Origin: Isoetes taiwanensis
Taxonomy: Eukaryota > Streptophyta > Lycopodiopsida > Isoetales > Isoetaceae
Direction: 5' to 3'
NCBI GenBank assembly: GCA_021234155.1
Contig: JAJEKV010000013.1
Span: forward strand, 11,350,202-11,414,201
DNA length: 64,000 nucleotides
A model generated the notes under the pieces. That model searched no databases and had not been told where the DNA came from. It saw nothing but the letters and a program-made list of their open reading frames with translations. Positions 22,501-34,605 of the stretch are shown piece after piece; the stretch's first letter is position 1; every line of letters starts with the position of its first letter. A program made the translations under genes and the position numbers.

Positions 22501-23600
22501 TAATTCTGGTACAATCACGATCAATAGCCCTCTAGCTAAACTCGACTCTCCCATATTCTTTTTGCAAGAAATGACTTCAGCTGCGGACACAAGCTACGCA
22601 ACCCTGACATGCCCCCTCACGAGTGAGAAGGCGAGAGACCAAGCCTGACTACGACCAACTTTGAACTCATCATCCTCGGTGCGAGCAATTAAGCTTAAAA
22701 GTAGGTCTGGTAGGTCGATGACAATTAGCCACATCATTAGATTTAGAAGTTGTGGATTATGATCCGGACAAGCTAGGAAGATTTGGCGGCGAAAATCCGC
22801 CCTATAGCGGCGGCTGCACAAGTATTAAAGTATCCTCTATCATGCCTTACGCAAAACTCTGCCCGACTCATCCAACCATTACACCCGCGTAAAGGGGCCC
22901 GATCCCATCAATCTCCATGGTGACCATCATGTAAAGGCGTAGCCATTGCTCGCTTCGAATCCTTGCACCGCCAGGGCGACCACTTCTATCTCTTTCCGTC
23001 GACCATATTGAATTAAGCCGGCGAGCAACCATGCAACATTTTGTCCAAGCTGGAGAACTTTACTCCCCTCAAGGAGTTGCCCACAAAAGCACCCCGGCCC
23101 GAGGTCTATTATGAGCATACACATTTATCAAACCCTGTTCTTGGCCCTTATCTTTCCATTTGAGTTATTATCCACTTTAGAACCTGCTCTGTTTGAGTAA
23201 AAGTGACATCCTGAGGATGACTTCCATGCAGTAAGCACACGGCCTTAGATGCATCGGCGAGACACCAAAGACATTATAGTCAGATCCAAATACATTAGCT
23301 ACTTTATGGCCATCCTTGGCTGACATTTATGCTCTTGGGGGCAACAAAAGGTAAATGAAAAGCAAACCGGGTAAAGAGACAACTGCTTCTTTTGCTTGGG
23401 GAAAAGCCACTCCCCTCATTCCAAGACAACGAGTTCCATGGCCAAATGATATGCTCCACCTCCATTACCAGTAGAACCAGCCTCAACCATGTCATCGCGT
23501 AGTTTACTGAAGGGATCCAGCCCACCGTCTGGAAATTGTGAGGGAGCCTCCTCATTCCACCCTTCCATTGTTTTGTTGACACTTGGTGAGGGAGAGCTGC
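19568..23600 (-). mobile_element. L1-like LINE (copy B) with 30-bp poly(A) tail, degenerate
   Basis: The T30 tract at 19568-19597 is the poly(A) tail of a minus-strand element; AATAAA lies just upstream of it on the minus strand (19610s). Moving up: a zinc-binding 3' domain (about 20.0-20.2 kb), LQSKVMISKFIWRI (about 20.83 kb), VNAKLLLDTFSLAS in the RT thumb (21.29-21.36 kb), a decayed YADD region (about 21.4 kb), the RT body, endonuclease CPDHNPQ (22.76 kb) and a likely endonuclease start around 23.4-23.6 kb. The order and shared words match the plus-strand LINE at 2.5-4.9 kb. Many stops and shifts make it dead. It lies inside LINE copy A: the sequence just below the poly(A) is copy A linker. 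Confidence 0.85.
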
Positions 23601-25985
23601 TCCTACTCTGCTCTACCCATTGGCTTTGTTGGAGCGGCAGGGAGGCCTCTCCTCTGCTGCTCCACCCTTCCGTACAAATTGAGAATGGCTCATGACGCTG
23701 GCCGTGATATGCTATTTCGCTATCTTTCATCTTGGGCATTTTCATGATGTTCTTGAACACTTTCATCGCAGCTCTTGCAATTCTGGATATGCACGTAACT
23801 TAGCCCTATGGCATCCTCTTCAAAGCGGAATTATGCACAATCTTACGTGGGATAGTGGTTTTAGCGGCCGGATGGGTAGCAACGAAGTCAGCGGTAGCAT
23901 TGGCGGAAGGGACAGGTAATGGAACCTGGCAAGTGGGAGGCCGCGAGGAGGAAGAAGGGACCATTGAGGCGATCTCTTTTTAGCGAAAGTTACCGTCTAA
24001 AGCAAGTTGAGGGAAATAAATCAGCAAAATTTAGGGGCCATTGAGCAAGCGCAAAGCATGCCAGGAAAGATGGGGCCACTTTTCACAACCACCACGGTCC
24101 GGAAGGCCCAGCGACCCGGAAGGAAGAGAAACCACAAATTTAGCACCATCAACAATAGAATGGGCGGATAGTACCCGGACCATTAGCAATCTTTGATAAG
24201 AAACTCGGCGCAAGGGTCGGGGAGGAAGATTAGGAATATAGAAACCAACATGGCATCCTAAGGCGGGGAGTCATGCAGGGGAGAAAATCAGGCGGTAAGG
24301 CTGGTACAAAATATAATCACTCCACATTGGGTCCACACCACGTGCCACGGTTGCTCAACATTATGACATCATCAAAAAGCGATCAAAAGAACTTCTTATC
24401 CGGCATCTTTAAAATGCGATAAGGTGGCAACCCTAATCTCGAAGATGACCCGGTCAACCAATAGCCAAGCTTCCTACTATCAGAAATGCTCCGATATATT
24501 GACCAACCACACTAAAGCGACAAGTTACTAATACACTTCTTGTGTAAGTCATGATCAATCTCGACCACATTGTACCCGGCAGCGAAGGTATTCTTACACA
24601 TTTCGGGCTGATGAAAACTTAAAGCGAAGGTGCTGAAGTTCAAGCTGTGTCTCCTTTGCCCAACTCACCCAAAAGATTACTAAGATCTCTTTTATTATCA
24701 CGAATCATCACATCAATAGGCGTGGCAACAGCATTGTGGAGGCGTGGTCGAAGACAAGTCCTTTGCTTGATCAATCACTAAGCTCCACTGCTAGCATTTA
24801 CTCCAGTTGAGGACCTCCAAAGGAAGTGGGCCGGGACTGATCTTTGTTAAATTGACACCGTGGCGCCGGGGCACCATCCACGGAAGCATTACGCTATTCA
24901 AAGCTTGTACTCGCCGGTGCACCAGTTGGGAGTGTGGAAAATCGACATCTTGAAAGACATTCTCACTATAAGCCAAAGGGTTAACATGCAATACCAAATT
25001 GCCCCCTGCGGCATGGATCTACGGGGAGGTGCGGCGACTTGAGTTACGCCATAACATTTGGTCTCTTTCCTCTTTGGCCTATTCTCCAAAAGCGCCCGTA
25101 ATATCGCATCCCGGTATACCATCGCTGCGACTATAAGGTCTTCCACAATCTCTTTCATATTCTCATTCTCGGTTTCTGGCGGACGACCACCGAATATTTA
25201 GTTTTCTTTTTTCTCTTTCTGGTTTCATTGATAATGTCAACTCTTTCATGTAATTGTTCGCGACATTCCGGTAACATGATTTCCATCACCATCGTTAACC
25301 CGGTCCGAGATTACCTTTTAAGATTGTATTTCACATTTGCGGTGGACATTTTCATATTTCAAAGATTGAAGCGGTAGTCATACCTTGTAACAATTTGCGG
25401 CATTTGGGCGCGATGCAATGCGGCTTCTTTTCTTTACGATACGCATCTCTCTATTTTGCTCCATGCTCTCGGAATCTTCATCATAACATTCATCACTTGC
25501 CCCATAACCCATTCAATCCCTCCTTGCATCATTTGTGATACATTTGTGGCAGCCATAAAAGGTGCGAGGGTGCCGTCGAGCTGCCAGCCCACTGCCTTGC
25601 TTAGGCATACCCAAAACCAATTTGGCGACCCATCCCACATACTGGTTTTGCGGCAACAGCGACTTCTTTGCTTTCGACTTCTGATGGCGAATCTTTGAGC
25701 AGTTACGGAGATGCAGGTGTCATTTGGGCTTTACGCGCGATTCGATGTAATGCGAGGTAAAGACTTCGTTTATCCCCTTTCTTATATCACGGCATCCGCG
25801 GGGTTTTGCTACGATGGCAGAGCCATTTTTGGAAGTTTCTTTTTATTCCCCATCGCCAACGAGGCGCTTGAGAGAGAGAAAGTCGTAGGACTCTGGAAAA
25901 GGGAAAGCCATAGGCCGATCAAATTAACACTCAAAGGAGGTGGGCCGACCGACGGATCAATAACACGGGGAAAAGGAGGAAGAGA
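23600..25985 (-). mobile_element. Probable ORF1/5' region of LINE copy B and remaining flank of copy A
   Basis: Broken minus-strand frames occur (24213-24031, 25158-24898, 25640-25434) in the position where an L1 ORF1 should sit upstream of the endonuclease. I cannot identify a clear CCHC or DUF4283 motif, so the ORF1 call rests on position. GC and CpG are higher than in the flanks. The exact 5' end of copy B and any leftover of copy A here are not resolved. Confidence 0.4.
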
Positions 25986-25989
25986 GCGG

Positions 25990-28636
25990 GAATGAGGATC
26001 CAGTTTCAAGAAAAATACGGATACATTCCTCCTACAAGCGGTCGGGGAGGAAATGGGAAAATGGGAATGGGGAAAACACAATCTTAATGAGCAATGGTAA
26101 TATACTCAATGACATCATGGTGAGAGTAACAGCGGAGGTATTGGGAAAAGAAGGAACCGGAAAGAACAAGGCCTTCCGGGCATCAGTATGGTATGATGAC
26201 GAGGGGGAAGACAAAAAGGATAACCAAAAGAGTACATAGGGAAGGGGAACCTTTTGGTCGAGAAAAAGCGACGCCATAAGATCACCGAAGTTAAAAGCGG
26301 AATAAGAACTTCTGCAAAGCATCAGCGGGGTATGGCAAAATTGTCAAGAAACAGGCCAAGATTTTGGAGGATTCAAAAGGAAGGGAGGGAGAATATGAAA
26401 AGCGGGGAATGGCGGAGCGGTATTGGAGCAATTTGGATGGGAGAAATACACGGAAGCGTATAAAACGGGGGCACCCATTACCAATACCAATCTTGCAAAG
26501 ATTCCGGACAAACCATGCTTCAACATGCAAGAAGGTAATGGTAGCCCTAAGAGGATGGCTAACCACAAAGCCGGATCTCTCTGATCGTAGTGGAATGCTT
26601 TGAAATGTCTTTGAAAGCGAAATTGTAAGCAGGTGGAGATTTTCAGCGGCATAATATCTGAGGGCTTCAAGCGGCGGACATACAATAGAGTCATACCTCT
26701 ACATAGAAGCCCGAAGCGAGGCAAGATCGAGGGAAACTATAGAACAATAATGGTGAGTTTTAGCCCAAAATGGTTGGAGAAGGATATGGAATGACAAATT
26801 AAAAAGAAATCGTGAGGAAACATGAAAGCACAAAGGGGCAAAAGCGAAAAATTCCGGCGGAACACCTCAACAACGGACCATCTAAGTAACCGCCGGATAT
26901 TAATAGAACAACACAAAGCACATGGAAGAAAGATCATCTATTTTTTTGTAGATTTGGAAAGCACCGACCACGATCCAGGAGCTATTACAAAAGGTTGATG
27001 GACATACAAGCCCCAAGGAAACATGGTAGGATCGATTGCAAGACTATACCATAGGGTATATGCCAAGATAGAGCAAGGACAATAATAAAGCGGACAACCA
27101 AGGGTTGCCGTATTTCCAACTCTATTTGGGATATACATAGATCGTTAGGGGTTACATAGCGAGCGGCAAAAGGGGAAGAATCTAAGCCCCTCGTTAGGGT
27201 CTGTACGAATACCCGGGAATTATGCTATCTGGCCATCGATAAATTATGATAGCCACAAAATAAAGGGGATACCGCAGTTTGCTTTAAAATTTTAAGAACA
27301 ATTACGCGGAAAAAACTGGCTTAATCAGTAAATCCTAGCAAAACTAAGATAGTCATCTTGAAGGCCATAAGAATGACCATGTTGACCCGGATATATATGG
27401 AAATGAAAACAGCTTTGAAACAACGGATATCTAGGGCACGATGCACATGGCATGGAAGTGGGCTAAGGGTGTGACACCGGGTCCAATCAATATAGGAAGT
27501 TATTTCAAGGAAGTAAATTTCGGTAACAAAAGCGGGGAATAATTATTTGGGACATCAAATGCTACTTATTCAGTCTGATAGTAGCCACTACTCAATTATA
27601 TAGGCTTGGGGGCCAGGCCTAAGACAAAAATGGGAAAAAACAGGAAGGAATCCTTAGGCAATGGTATGACCTGTAAATTTAAAGTCACAGGACAACACGC
27701 CAGTAACGACAATCATGGTCCTCAAACGAGGGGCAAAAATCAATGGAGGTGAGAGAGCATGGAAGAGGACCATAAGGGTAAATTAACATGACAATGCGGT
27801 GAGACCTTCCGTGGTAAATTGTCTAGTATTGCAATCACCGATTCGGCAAAGTCACACATTCTCATAAGCGGATGGTTTAAAGATGTGGCAAAATGGACGG
27901 AAGAGATGGGATTAAACCCGAGCGACCTAATAAGCGAGAAGAGGCGATGGAATGAAATTAGGCTGACGAGTCACAAAACATGTTTTAAACACACAGGGAC
28001 CAAAGGACAATCCGCTCATGACAGTTTTAACCAGTCAGTAATTGGGACATCGGATGTCGGGATAACATACTAGGAAAAGCGGAAGAGATATCTTGGCTAG
28101 GTTCAGGATGTGGAGTTCACGATCCGAGAATCGAAAAAGGCGAGGTGGAGGGAATAGAACAGGAGGACCCGGATATGCGAGAATCTGCGGACAATGGGAG
28201 AGCAGAGGATGAGAACCACATGATTAACGATTGCGATATCTGGAGACATCGAGAGGCGATGCGTAAATATAAGATGGGGCAACCAAGATATATTCTCGAT
28301 GACAATAATAACGTAATCACCGAGATTTGGCGAGGCGATCCAGTGGAATGATGATCGTACCACGAGAGAAGTACACGAGGAAAGAGGGTTTGTAATATGA
28401 ACCGCATAAAAGCGCTCATAAACCCCATACAAATTGTTCGGGCTTAAAGCTGATTGATAATGGCGCATCACCGCACGCGCGGCGGAGAAATAAAGGGGAT
28501 GCTGGTAATAATAGAAAAAAGTCAGCCTTCAGAAAAGGCTACATCGTAACAGCTCGATGTGCTAGTAGCGCCCTTTTAGGGAGCTCGCCCATGCTACACA
28601 AGTCCAGGGGCCTGAGGGCACAAGGGACGTTAATGT
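25990..28636 (+). mobile_element. LINE linker, RT and 3' zinc-binding end (3' part of split LINE copy D)
   Basis: Plus-strand frames show in order: a charged linker with FRASVWYDDEG (about 26180), an RT entry block RVIPLHRSPKRGKIEGNYR (26676-26733), FFVDLESTDHDP (about 26945-26985) at the first catalytic Asp position, FPTLFGIYID (about 27110-27140) matching the SPTLFG box, and near the 3' end ENHMINDCDIWRHREAMRKY (28214-28270), the counterpart of EEHLILHC in copy A. Many stops interrupt. It is the expected continuation of the endonuclease fragment ending at 18222, with CAGTTT present at both break points (about 18217 and 26001). Confidence 0.7.
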
Positions 28637-28675
28637 CTATTCTATTCTATTATATTCTATTCTATTCTATTCTAT
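28637..28675. repeat. (ATTCT)n tail at the 3' end of a LINE
   Basis: Eight or so TATTC units directly after the 3' end of the plus-strand LINE. Several LINE clades end in simple repeats rather than poly(A). Confidence 0.85.
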
Positions 28676-28819
28676 AATCATTCTATATAATTACGGATCT
28701 TTATCGTCTCCTCGCTTTGTACAATGGAATAAAACTAATCCCGCCACGAGCGGAAAAGCCCTTTAAAGCTGCATTTACTAGCTTTAACAACATTGCATGG
28801 GTTAAACCTCCAACCCCGA

Positions 28820-30098
28820 ACGAACATCTCAAGCAACCAACCCCCATGCATCAGCTACTTTACCATTTGAAAGCTTACTCAAACCCTGTTCCAAGTCACT
28901 CCGAGTGAACTCATATTCACCAGCAGAGAGATATGTGATCTCTTCCATATCAGAAATACCAGACACATGATAAAGCTTGCGCACTTGGCCTAATAAAGCA
29001 TTAGTTTCTAAAACCACTTCTTGTTTTACATTGAGTTTCAATCTATTCCAAAATTGCTTTGGATTCAACAATAACTCCTCTACCATATTTTCTTCGCTCC
29101 GATATATATACTTTTTCTTCTTAGACTTAGTCACTTTTTATGTATTCTTTTCTTCAATTTTTCCTTTTCGCCCCTTTTGCTTTTTTGAACTACGCCTTTT
29201 TCTTTGCAATCCCCATCAAACCATGCGTTACAATGGAGACCCTTCAATTTTTCGTTTTGATATAAAACACGTGAGCAAACATCAAAACCATTTTGGCAAG
29301 GTTCTCACTAAGAGTATTAATATCCTCGACCAATCTTTTTCAAGTGTGCGTGTTTCACACAATTTCTCATATTGATCCACACAGTTTATATTGCATATTA
29401 ATCCTTTTTGCATGATGTTGTATCACTATTTATTTTCCGTTGCAAATCTTTAGCATATCACAATTGATAAAGGTGCATGATCACTTATTTGTGCCACCTC
29501 TATCGAAAAGTCCAAAGATTTGCTTGACAAGGGATGCCGAGCTAAAACCAAATCCACAAAGACTAGCGTCTCTACAAGTGAGCTTACTAAAGTGTGGAAA
29601 TCGGCTTATGCCATTATATATCGACAAATCCAAGCCACTACACATATTAAGTACATGGTTACCCCGTGGAGTGGGCCACCTTACTTTGTCACGAGGTTAC
29701 GATTCCAACCCTACCTCTATCTCCAACTCATCTAACATTCACCAACACGGATCAAACGCCTACTTTCCATTCAAATCTCCCATCGGCACAACCTCCTTCC
29801 CCGTAAAAGCAACATAGCATTTTGTTATTCGCCTCGCTATATTGCATATTAATCCTTTGCCCGCATCGCTGTATCACTATTTATTTTTCCGCTGCAAAAT
29901 TCAACACGTATCACAACTGATAAAGGTGCATGATCACTTATTTCAGGCTATCGCTTTCCTCTATCGGGAAGTCCAAGATTTGCTTGACAAGGGATGCCCC
30001 GAGTTAAACCAAATCCACAACACTAGCTGCCTCTACAAGTGAGCTTTACCAGAGTGTGGAAATTGGCTTATGCCATTATATATCAAAGAAAATCCAAG
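28820..30098 (-). mobile_element. LINE fragment (copy C): endonuclease, linker and RT start, with internal duplication
   Basis: Minus-strand reading from 30.1 kb down: endonuclease pieces GDLNGK (about 29775), RGNHVLNMCSGLDLSIYNG (29665-29610) and VAQISDHAPLSI (29495-29460), then the linker LNPKQFWNRLK (about 29050) and an RT entry word LSNGKVADAWGLVAE (28870-28826). The SDHAPL end of the endonuclease is present twice because 29388-29634 and 29838-30098 are direct repeats. The element is truncated in RT by the 3' end of the plus-strand LINE at 28.68 kb. Confidence 0.8.
29388..30098. repeat. Direct duplication of about 250 bp in LINE copy C
   Basis: Units 29388-29634 and 29838-30098 match along their length (GCATATTAATCC start, GGTGCATGATCACTTATTT centre, TGCCATTATATATC end), about 450 bp apart, with scattered substitutions and small indels. 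Confidence 0.8.
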
Positions 30099-30115
30099 AA
30101 GAAACCGAGTAAGGG

Positions 30116-30660
30116 GTGAGGATAATAAAAACGGGCAGGCTAGAAAGCTTTAGGGCAGAAGATCGAATTCGATCACCTATTATTTTAAAACTATATTTGA
30201 TAAGGTCAAAGGACAAGGAAGCCGCTGTACATGGCATTTGTTTCCGAAAAGCTTTGATCAGTGCCAAGAGGCCATTGTGGGAGAGGTTGGAGAAGTTAAA
30301 TGCCCATATGATCTCGTGAATGCCGTTAGGGTGTTTTATGAGAAGGTACTAGTCCAATTATCTCAACCTTTTTCTTTTGAGTATACCGATGTGTAGAGAG
30401 AGTAATGTGGGGGTGTGAAACAGGTGCCCGTTATCCCCACATTATTTGGTATGTTTATTGATGGTTTGAAAGATTGGTTGCGTGATAATTGCCCGATGGG
30501 ATAGATTTGCATGGATATATCATTCAATTGCTAATATATGACCCATCGACGCGGTTATTTTTGCAGTGGCCCAACGAGCACATGCAGTAAATGGATAGGC
30601 TGGCCTCTTTTGCCAAAATGTATATGCAAGTAAATTTGGAGAAAACAAAAACACTACTAG
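30116..30660 (+). mobile_element. LINE reverse transcriptase fragment
   Basis: Plus-strand frames include a DFRKALISAKRPLWERLEKL stretch (about 30240-30300), at the place where RT reads D-x-x-KAFD, and PHYLVCL/PTLFGMFIDGLKDWL (30440-30480), the SPTLFG box. Broken by frame changes. Similar boxes occur at 27.1 kb and 32.3 kb. Confidence 0.7.
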
Positions 30661-30679
30661 AGGATGGGTCGTTTACACG

Positions 30680-30930
30680 CCGATTTCATGACGATATGAA
30701 ATGTCCACGTCCGCCAAAAATCGCGACGTTCCCTACGACGCCGCGACAAAATTTCAACGACGTCAGCGATATAGAACGCCATACCGTTACCGGTAACGCC
30801 CGGTCGACGACGCGAATGGCAAAAATTGAGCACGCTCAAGACGCCGTACAAAAATTCAAACGACGTCGCAGTAGAACGCCGTGACGTCACAGCTTGGACG
30901 CTCGCCGTGACGTCGCGCAAGCGAAGCCCA
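30680..30930. repeat. CpG-rich segment of GACGTC/CGACG words, no gene
   Basis: About 250 bp with CGACG, GACGTC and CGCCG words repeated many times, including two related runs (AAATTTCAACGACGTC and AAATTCAAACGACGTC). CpG density is far above the flanks. Possibly a recent insertion or a segment that escaped methylation decay. Compare 5.28-5.53 kb. Confidence 0.55.
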
Positions 30931-31159
30931 TGGATGGAGACAGTGGCCTACTCCTGTACGGGGAACACATGTCTTGAATATGTGTTGTAGTTTGATCCGC
31001 TTTTTTATAATGGCAACAAAAGTATTTCTAGCACGCATCGGCTGTACATGCGGGAAAAAAAGTATTGTAGATTACTTTATTGCATCGTAACGCTTGAGTA
31101 GAACAGTCCAAAGGTTTGTGCATCCTAGCGTAGAAGTGAACCATCATGTACCCATAATA

Positions 31160-33610
31160 TCACATGAGGATTGCGATCCATCAAGGCCAGAACAACAACA
31201 AAGAGAATATGGCATACATGTTAATAAATGGAAGGCAGAGAACTATAAGGTATAATGGTGAAGCAAAAAGTGGCAAGGCAAATTTGGTCACAAAGTGCCA
31301 TGAAAGTGAGGTTCGACCGCTAGTACTAGAAGCAAGAAGCACATGTTTTAACCCTCGTATTAAGAAAAAGGATTACCATGCAAAGAGTGGTTTGATGAGG
31401 AATGCCAACACAAAAGAAAAGTAATATAAAAGTGCCCATGGCCCGAAAGAACATCGCTAATCAAAGAGTTTAAAACTCTCACCAAATGCAAAAAGGAATT
31501 TACGCCTCAAACAAAGATGAGCCGGTGTAGATCTACTAAGAGATCCGCAAAGTACCCGGAAATGTATGAACAAGGCGTTAAAATCCAAAGATTTTTGAAG
31601 GGTAAAGATCCTATTGCACGTGAAGAAGCTTTTATCATCGCGAATGACATCACACAAGAACCGAATGGTATTACAATGTATCTTGTGTTTACATCCGAGG
31701 ATGTGCGCCAAGGGCTAGAAAAAGTTAGCAAATGAAAAAGCAAGCGCATACCATGGGAGGGGTCAAAAAAATGCTCAAATGGGCGGTGAGAGGGGTCCAA
31801 GGAAAAATAACTGAAATGTTTAATGTGGCGTCACAAGAAGGGTTCTTAAAAACATGGCCGGATCAATAGGTGGTTCCATACATAAGTCGGAAGTGAAACG
31901 AAGAAAATAACTATCGCGATGATTATGGTGAGCAATCTCTTCGCAAAACTTTTGCAACTATTGTAGAGCATAAGATAAGTGTTTGGGCGAGACATGATGT
32001 AATGGGCAAGCAAAGGGCAGGCATGCTTTAGGCCGAAAAAATCCACAATAGACCATTTGATAACATTCGTATTAATAATGATGGACTCAGTGAAAGGAAC
32101 TCAAAACCGCTATTTTACGTGCTTTGTTGACTTTACTAAAGCATTTGATCTAGTGAGTAGGGACAAGCTGTGGGAAAGTATGGAGAGAATTGATGCCTAG
32201 TCATCTAAGGAGCTTATGAAATTACTATACGAGAAGGTGTTGGTACAACTCTCCTTCCATACACATTGAGAGTGTGATGAACGGTGGAGAGAGTAATAGG
32301 ATTGAAACAGGCTGCCCCCTATCCCTACTATGTTTGGCATTTTATTGATGACCTAAAAGATGGATAACCACTCTTTGGGGATGGCACCCAAATCGCAGGT
32401 ATGCTATATGTTTATTCGAGATATGCCGATGATATAGTTCTAGCGGCAAGAAGGGGAGGGGATGCGAGAAACATTTAGATGTTCTAAAGCATTCTTTGCG
32501 AGGCAACTGGGATGCGTAAATTTGATGAAGACTAAGATTGTGTTGTTTTGGAACCCACCGGATCAAAATTTTACATTCACATACAAGGAGACAGTGGTCC
32601 AAAATAACACGTATATACAAATACTTGGGGTCGATTGTAGATAAACACTTTAGATGGAATCAAGCAGGTGGAACAACTAAATGGGGGCTAAAGGCTCTAT
32701 TTGCCATGCGAGAAAAAGTGCATGAATCCAGTAAATTTGGAGATTTCCAATTAAAAGATGTCTTCAAAACCCTTTGGTCGGGTTGTATTATTATATGGAT
32801 GTGAGGGTGGGGGGCCGGGACTATCTCTAGAACTATGGCAAAAGATTGAGAAGATACAAAAGAAATTTCTACGCATTGAGCTCTGAGTCAAAGTACAAAC
32901 ACCATATGAGATGATGATGGCGGAATGTGGCATGATGCCTTTTAGAATGTGAGGCCTTGTGCGATATTTCTGTGTATTTAAGCAAGTTTCTGAGGTCTAG
33001 AAGAAAATGCTTATCCAAGGTTAGCATTGAAGGAAACGTTCGAGAAAGGGTGGTACGCGAGGTTGACTGGATGCATAAATGGGGGCTTAAGATAGAAGAC
33101 CGGTGTTAACAAACACGTAATATATGAATGGGTTAGGGGAGACAACAATGGCAAGGATACGTGATAGCCGGAGTAAAATGCTTCACTATAGGAGAAGATG
33201 AACCGGTCCTGCAAGAAATGAGCTACCTCAATGAGAGCATCTCCATGAGCAAAAGACATGCAAATATGTAGAATGCGTTATGCACACCACAGGGGTGGAA
33301 GTAGGACGATGGTACAATATACCAATTAGAATACCTGAACATGTCTCATGTGGAGCTGACGATAGAAGATGAAGAACATGCAATCAGTCCATTGCCCAAA
33401 GATACCAAACTTCCGAGGGGTGCCCTTGGCATACAAAGCAAAGATAACAAGTGATTTGCCGTACCGCAATAGTCAGGTAGTTTCTGATTGATATGATGCA
33501 AATTGGGAGAGAGGCGAATCAAGGTTATAGAAATGTACTCAGATGTGACGAGAAAGAGAGGAGTGGAGGACAACCTCATGAGGGTTCGTCGATGATAACT
33601 AAGAATATAT
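31160..33610 (+). mobile_element. LINE (copy E): linker, RT and 3' zinc-binding domain, degenerate
   Basis: Seen in order on the plus strand: FTSEDVRQGLEKVSK at the RT entry (31690-31735), a CFVDFTKAFDLVSRDKLW block with the first catalytic Asp (32125-32170), a SPTMFG-like box (about 32310), YADDIVLAARRGG (32423-32460), then VVLLYGCEGGG (about 32790), IEKIQKKFL (32846-32873) and CGADD with EDEEHAIS (33350-33400). These match LINE copy A block for block. Multiple frameshifts. Confidence 0.85.
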
Positions 33611-33680
33611 ATTATGTAATTGGTCTTATAGATTTGATGGTCTCAAAAGACGCATTGGTCATATCGCCACTTCACTTCAC

Positions 33681-33682
<2 letters not shown>

Positions 33683-33732
<50 letters not shown>
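33683..33732. repeat. (CT)25 microsatellite
   Basis: Fifty uninterrupted bases of alternating C and T between LINE copy E and the next LINE fragment. Confidence 0.97.
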
Positions 33733-33737
<5 letters not shown>

Positions 33738-34228
33738 GATCTTCCAGGACGCTTAGGTCATTATGCAGTGACATCTTAAAAGGAAACCATATGGATTAAT
33801 GAGGATCTTACACCCAACAAATGGAGGCAAGATAAAGAGGAGTTGCAAAAATTCAAAGAGCCCAAAGTTTTAACAAGAAAGATATGGAAAGGGAAGGTCC
33901 ATGGGAGGATTCATGTCGCATAAGATATAGAGACCATCCGAATTGCAAAATATGGAACATCATCATTTGGATAAAGAAGAAGATTCTCAATAGGTGATGT
34001 TCTTGCATCTTTAGGTATGGTTTCTTTTATGGAGACTTGGGAACATGAAGAGTGGGTTGTTGGGAGATAAGTGGGTTCAGCATCCTTCATTCAAGATGGA
34101 ATAAAAAAGGATGGAGGCGCAAAGGATACAAAGGGATAGCATGTTATATTAGGAAAGAAATTGCTCAAAGTGTAAAAGTTCATATTTGGGTGAAATTGAT
34201 GAGGGTTAAAAGGGATATTTATATTGCT

Positions 34229-34326
34229 GGATGCTAGTTTTCCCCATTGGAGAGCCCTACTTAGAGAAATTCGATTTGGATGCTAGTTTTCCCCATTGGA
34301 GAGCCCTACTTATAGAAATTCAGATT
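34229..34326. repeat. 49-bp tandem duplication within LINE endonuclease
   Basis: The unit starting GGATGCTAGTTTTCCCC is present at 34229 and again at 34278, with a few substitutions near its end (TTAGAGAAATTC against TTATAGAAATTC). Confidence 0.9.
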
Positions 34327-34334
34327 TAGATAAG

Positions 34335-34472
34335 ATAGATAGTAGTTTTAACCTTACATTATGTCTCATTAAGATTTGACCCCAAGAAATTGAGTCGAGC
34401 TAGGCTGATCTCAACTTCGAGACCACATTGCTAAGGAACTAGTGTGTTACCACTAGACCAAACGCCCAGACC
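34335..34472 (-). mobile_element. tRNA-derived SINE
   Basis: On the minus strand the sequence starts with a tRNA-like head: an A-box-type word TGGTCTAGTGG (complement of 34449-34459) and, 35 bases further, a B-box-like GGTCTCGAAGTT (complement of 34413-34424). The spacing suits an internal RNA polymerase III promoter. A non-tRNA body of about 90 bases follows. The unit lies inside LINE endonuclease coding sequence, between the NSDLDK and LEQDIAKFSS parts. A target-site duplication could not be fixed; AAGATA occurs on both sides. It is not a functional tRNA: no acceptor stem pairing is evident. Confidence 0.7.
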
Positions 34473-34605
34473 TTGGAACAAGATATTGCAAAATTCTCAT
34501 CTACAGGAGAGGTGATTGTGGTTGGGGATTTTAATGCGAGAATCGGTAATAAACAAGCTTCAATAGGGCTAGGTGTTAAGGGCAATAACGCCTTTCACTA
34601 AAAAA

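Larger units (their letters stand above)
33780..34570 (+). mobile_element. LINE 5' fragment (copy F): ORF1-tail linker and endonuclease, interrupted by a SINE
   Basis: Begins with ETIWINEDLTPNKWRQDKEEL (33787-33850), the counterpart of the IWFNED linker in copy A. It then shows ETWEHEEW (about 34032), SRWNKKGWRRKGYKGIACY (34090-34146) and, after interruption, VVGDFNARIGN (34519-34551). A 49-bp tandem duplication (from 34229 and 34278) and a tRNA-like SINE (about 34335-34472) break the frame before the GDFNAR box. Confidence 0.8.

Noticed and set aside
23600-25985. Independent host genes in the GC-richer stretch
   Set aside because: Open frames are short, on both strands, without domains, and sit where the 5' region of a LINE is expected.
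33683-33732. (CT)n as a PANK2 promoter element
   Set aside because: It is over 1 kb upstream, between two LINE remnants, and more likely a LINE 3' tail or a simple expansion.
34413-34472. A functional tRNA gene on the minus strand
   Set aside because: A- and B-box-like words are present, but no acceptor stem, anticodon stem or CCA-proximal pairing could be formed. It continues into a non-tRNA body, as in a SINE.
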